Origin: Cryptococcus deneoformans JEC21
Taxonomy: Eukaryota; Basidiomycota; Tremellomycetes; Tremellales; Cryptococcaceae
Direction: 5' to 3'
Length of the DNA: 35,000 bases
NCBI RefSeq assembly: GCF_000091045.1
Contig: NC_006691.1
Location: 611,121-646,120, forward strand
Shown in pieces: positions 33,958 through 35,000 of the stretch. The position numbers were made by a program, and so were the translations under genes. The notes below the pieces were generated by a model. It saw only the letters and a program-made list of their open reading frames with translations. It was not told where the DNA came from and made no database searches. Position 1 is the first letter of the stretch, and each line of letters starts with the position of its first letter.

Positions 33958-34636
33958 GCTACTGTAATCGTCCCAATAAGGAGTAGAGGTGGAAGTCACT
34001 TCACCGCCGCCCATGATAAAAGATACCTCGTTGGTGGTGTCGTTCCTTATGGCGTAACGGGCAGCAATGGATTTCTTGCCCGCCCCCTGTTGTGGGTTAT
34101 TAATTCCGTCTCAACAGGTGACACATCAGAGGTGATATCCCACCATGAGTCGGAATTATTTCCTTAGGTCTCCTCTGGGGCATTCAGAGTTCACATCCGA
34201 TTGTGAAGAGGTAGAGATGAAAGGCCGGTAAGCGACACTCTCATCGTTGAGCATCCGTTCTCATCTTGTGGTTGAGGCAGTTCTAGAGACAAGAAGCTGA
34301 CTGGAGAAGCGACGGCGATAATAAACTCAAAACCAGCGGTCTGCGACGCTTTTGTTGCTTTTGCTGGCCCAGCTAGCTCTATACCGCATGTACAGTTGAA
34401 CAGTGCACCTGTCAATAAGGCCGATCATAAATTGACTATCGATGCGGTTAGCAAGTGGCAGACATGACTTGACCCAAGCAAATACATATTCAGAAATGTC
34501 GGCAGGACTGTCTGCTTTCAAGTCAAGGCACGGGAATCCCCTCGAGCGATGAAGAGACTGCCCCTGAACCTGGAAGAGTAAGAGCGTCTGCGGGGGCCAT
34601 GGCTGCCATTAAGGCCCACACCAGAGACCGACCCAT
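33958..34636 (-). other. Possible spliced or decayed secreted-protein gene
   Basis: An ATG at 34636 (minus), preceded by a pyrimidine-rich leader, opens a 37-codon ORF whose start looks like a signal peptide (MGRSLVWALMAAMAPADA, then LTLPGSG). A one-base shift near 34528 would continue into an open stretch with KADSPADISEYVFAWVKSC. Further exon-like stretches are at about 34415-34191 (TGALFNCTCGIELAG) and 34086-33958. The last is 43 codons, bounded by CAG and GTGAGT, and ends YWDDYSS. I could not connect these into one consistent reading frame. It may be an unresolved multi-exon gene, a pseudogene, or chance. Confidence 0.25.
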
Positions 34637-35000
34637 GATTACTGGTAGAAGAGTGACAGTAGCTGGGAAGGGCGGGGGGACTAGTGAAACAAAAGTCGGG
34701 AGAGTGCATTTCAACAAAATACAGCTGGCATGTATTCATCGACACTAGCAGCTGGCAGCTATGAGTGGAGGGAGATCAGGGTAATCGATCGCCACTGGCT
34801 AGGCAATCCTTCTTACAAGAGTAACGATTTCACAATACCAGCCACCCAACTACTTGCTCCTTTCATCTTCATCACGCTTTTATCAGCAGCTACAGAAAGG
34901 AAGGAGGAAAGAGAAGCCCGTACGTCCTCTGGATAATCATTCGGACATAATCGCGTCTACGTCTACCAGTGAATCGCCCAAGCGTCGCAAATTCCGTCAA
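34637..35000. other. Window end, no gene recognised
   Basis: Contains the pyrimidine-rich strand (minus) upstream of the possible secreted-protein start and otherwise unremarkable sequence. Short ORFs only. A gene starting beyond the window cannot be excluded. Confidence 0.4.

Noticed and set aside
1..35000. Mating-type locus, biosynthetic cluster, CRISPR array or intact transposon
   Set aside because: No homeodomain, pheromone, HMG-type, synthase-cluster, transposase, reverse transcriptase or spaced-repeat signature was seen; genes are mostly housekeeping.

Overview
This window reads as nuclear DNA of a basidiomycete yeast, most probably a tremellomycete close to Cryptococcus. The evidence is very dense short introns (about 67 inferred in 12 coding genes, mostly 45-70 nt, GT-AG with CTNAC-like branch sites), pyrimidine-rich leaders before start codons, tightly packed genes, and fungal gene families such as a cytosolic acetyl-CoA carboxylase of about 2,237 residues, a tail-anchored Ubc6 and a Reg1-type phosphatase-1 regulator. 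The genus is an inference; no marker gene is present. Almost all genes are split, so the exon structures below were assembled by hand from splice signals, reading phase and family motifs. No expression data were available.

Layout. 0.1-1.3 kb (+): DUF1771/Smr nuclease-like protein. 1.9-8.3 kb: two Reg1-like genes in inverted, head-to-head arrangement around a 2.2 kb spacer; the left (-) copy is C-terminally shortened (493 aa) and the right (+) copy is full length (749 aa). 8.8-11.1 kb (-): intracellular GH5 glycosidase with 17 exons, including a 6-nt one. 11.6-13.1 kb (+): UBC6. 13.2-14.4 kb (-): mitochondrial ribosomal protein uS5m. 14.9-16.4 kb (-): unrecognised two-exon gene. 16.8-17.3 kb (+): ribosomal stalk protein P2. 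18.0-18.6 kb (-): CKS1. 18.6-22.5 kb: gene-poor, with a broken SNG1/DUF3533 transporter pseudogene. 22.5-30.0 kb (+): ACC1. 30.2-31.1 kb (-): SFT2. 31.7 kb (-): intron-containing tRNA-Glu(CTC). 32.0-33.2 kb (-): four-exon AT-hook protein. 33.2-35 kb: AT-rich tracts and weak traces of a possible secreted-protein gene.

The genes are mostly housekeeping functions without an operon-like theme: lipid synthesis (ACC1), ER protein quality control and Golgi traffic (UBC6, SFT2), cell cycle (CKS1), translation (P2, uS5m, tRNA), and nutrient signalling (the Reg1 pair). A possible functional link, inferred only, is that Reg1-PP1 sets Snf1 activity in yeast and Snf1 in turn inhibits Acc1.

The most notable points are the inverted Reg1-like pair, where one copy has kept the targeting domain and PP1-docking motif but lost the C-terminal module; the number of microexons (6-15 nt) in GH5, UBC6 and SFT2; the AT-hook and orphan genes that appear only after splicing; and the SNG1-like pseudogene. 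I found no convincing new multi-gene system, intact mobile element or CRISPR array.
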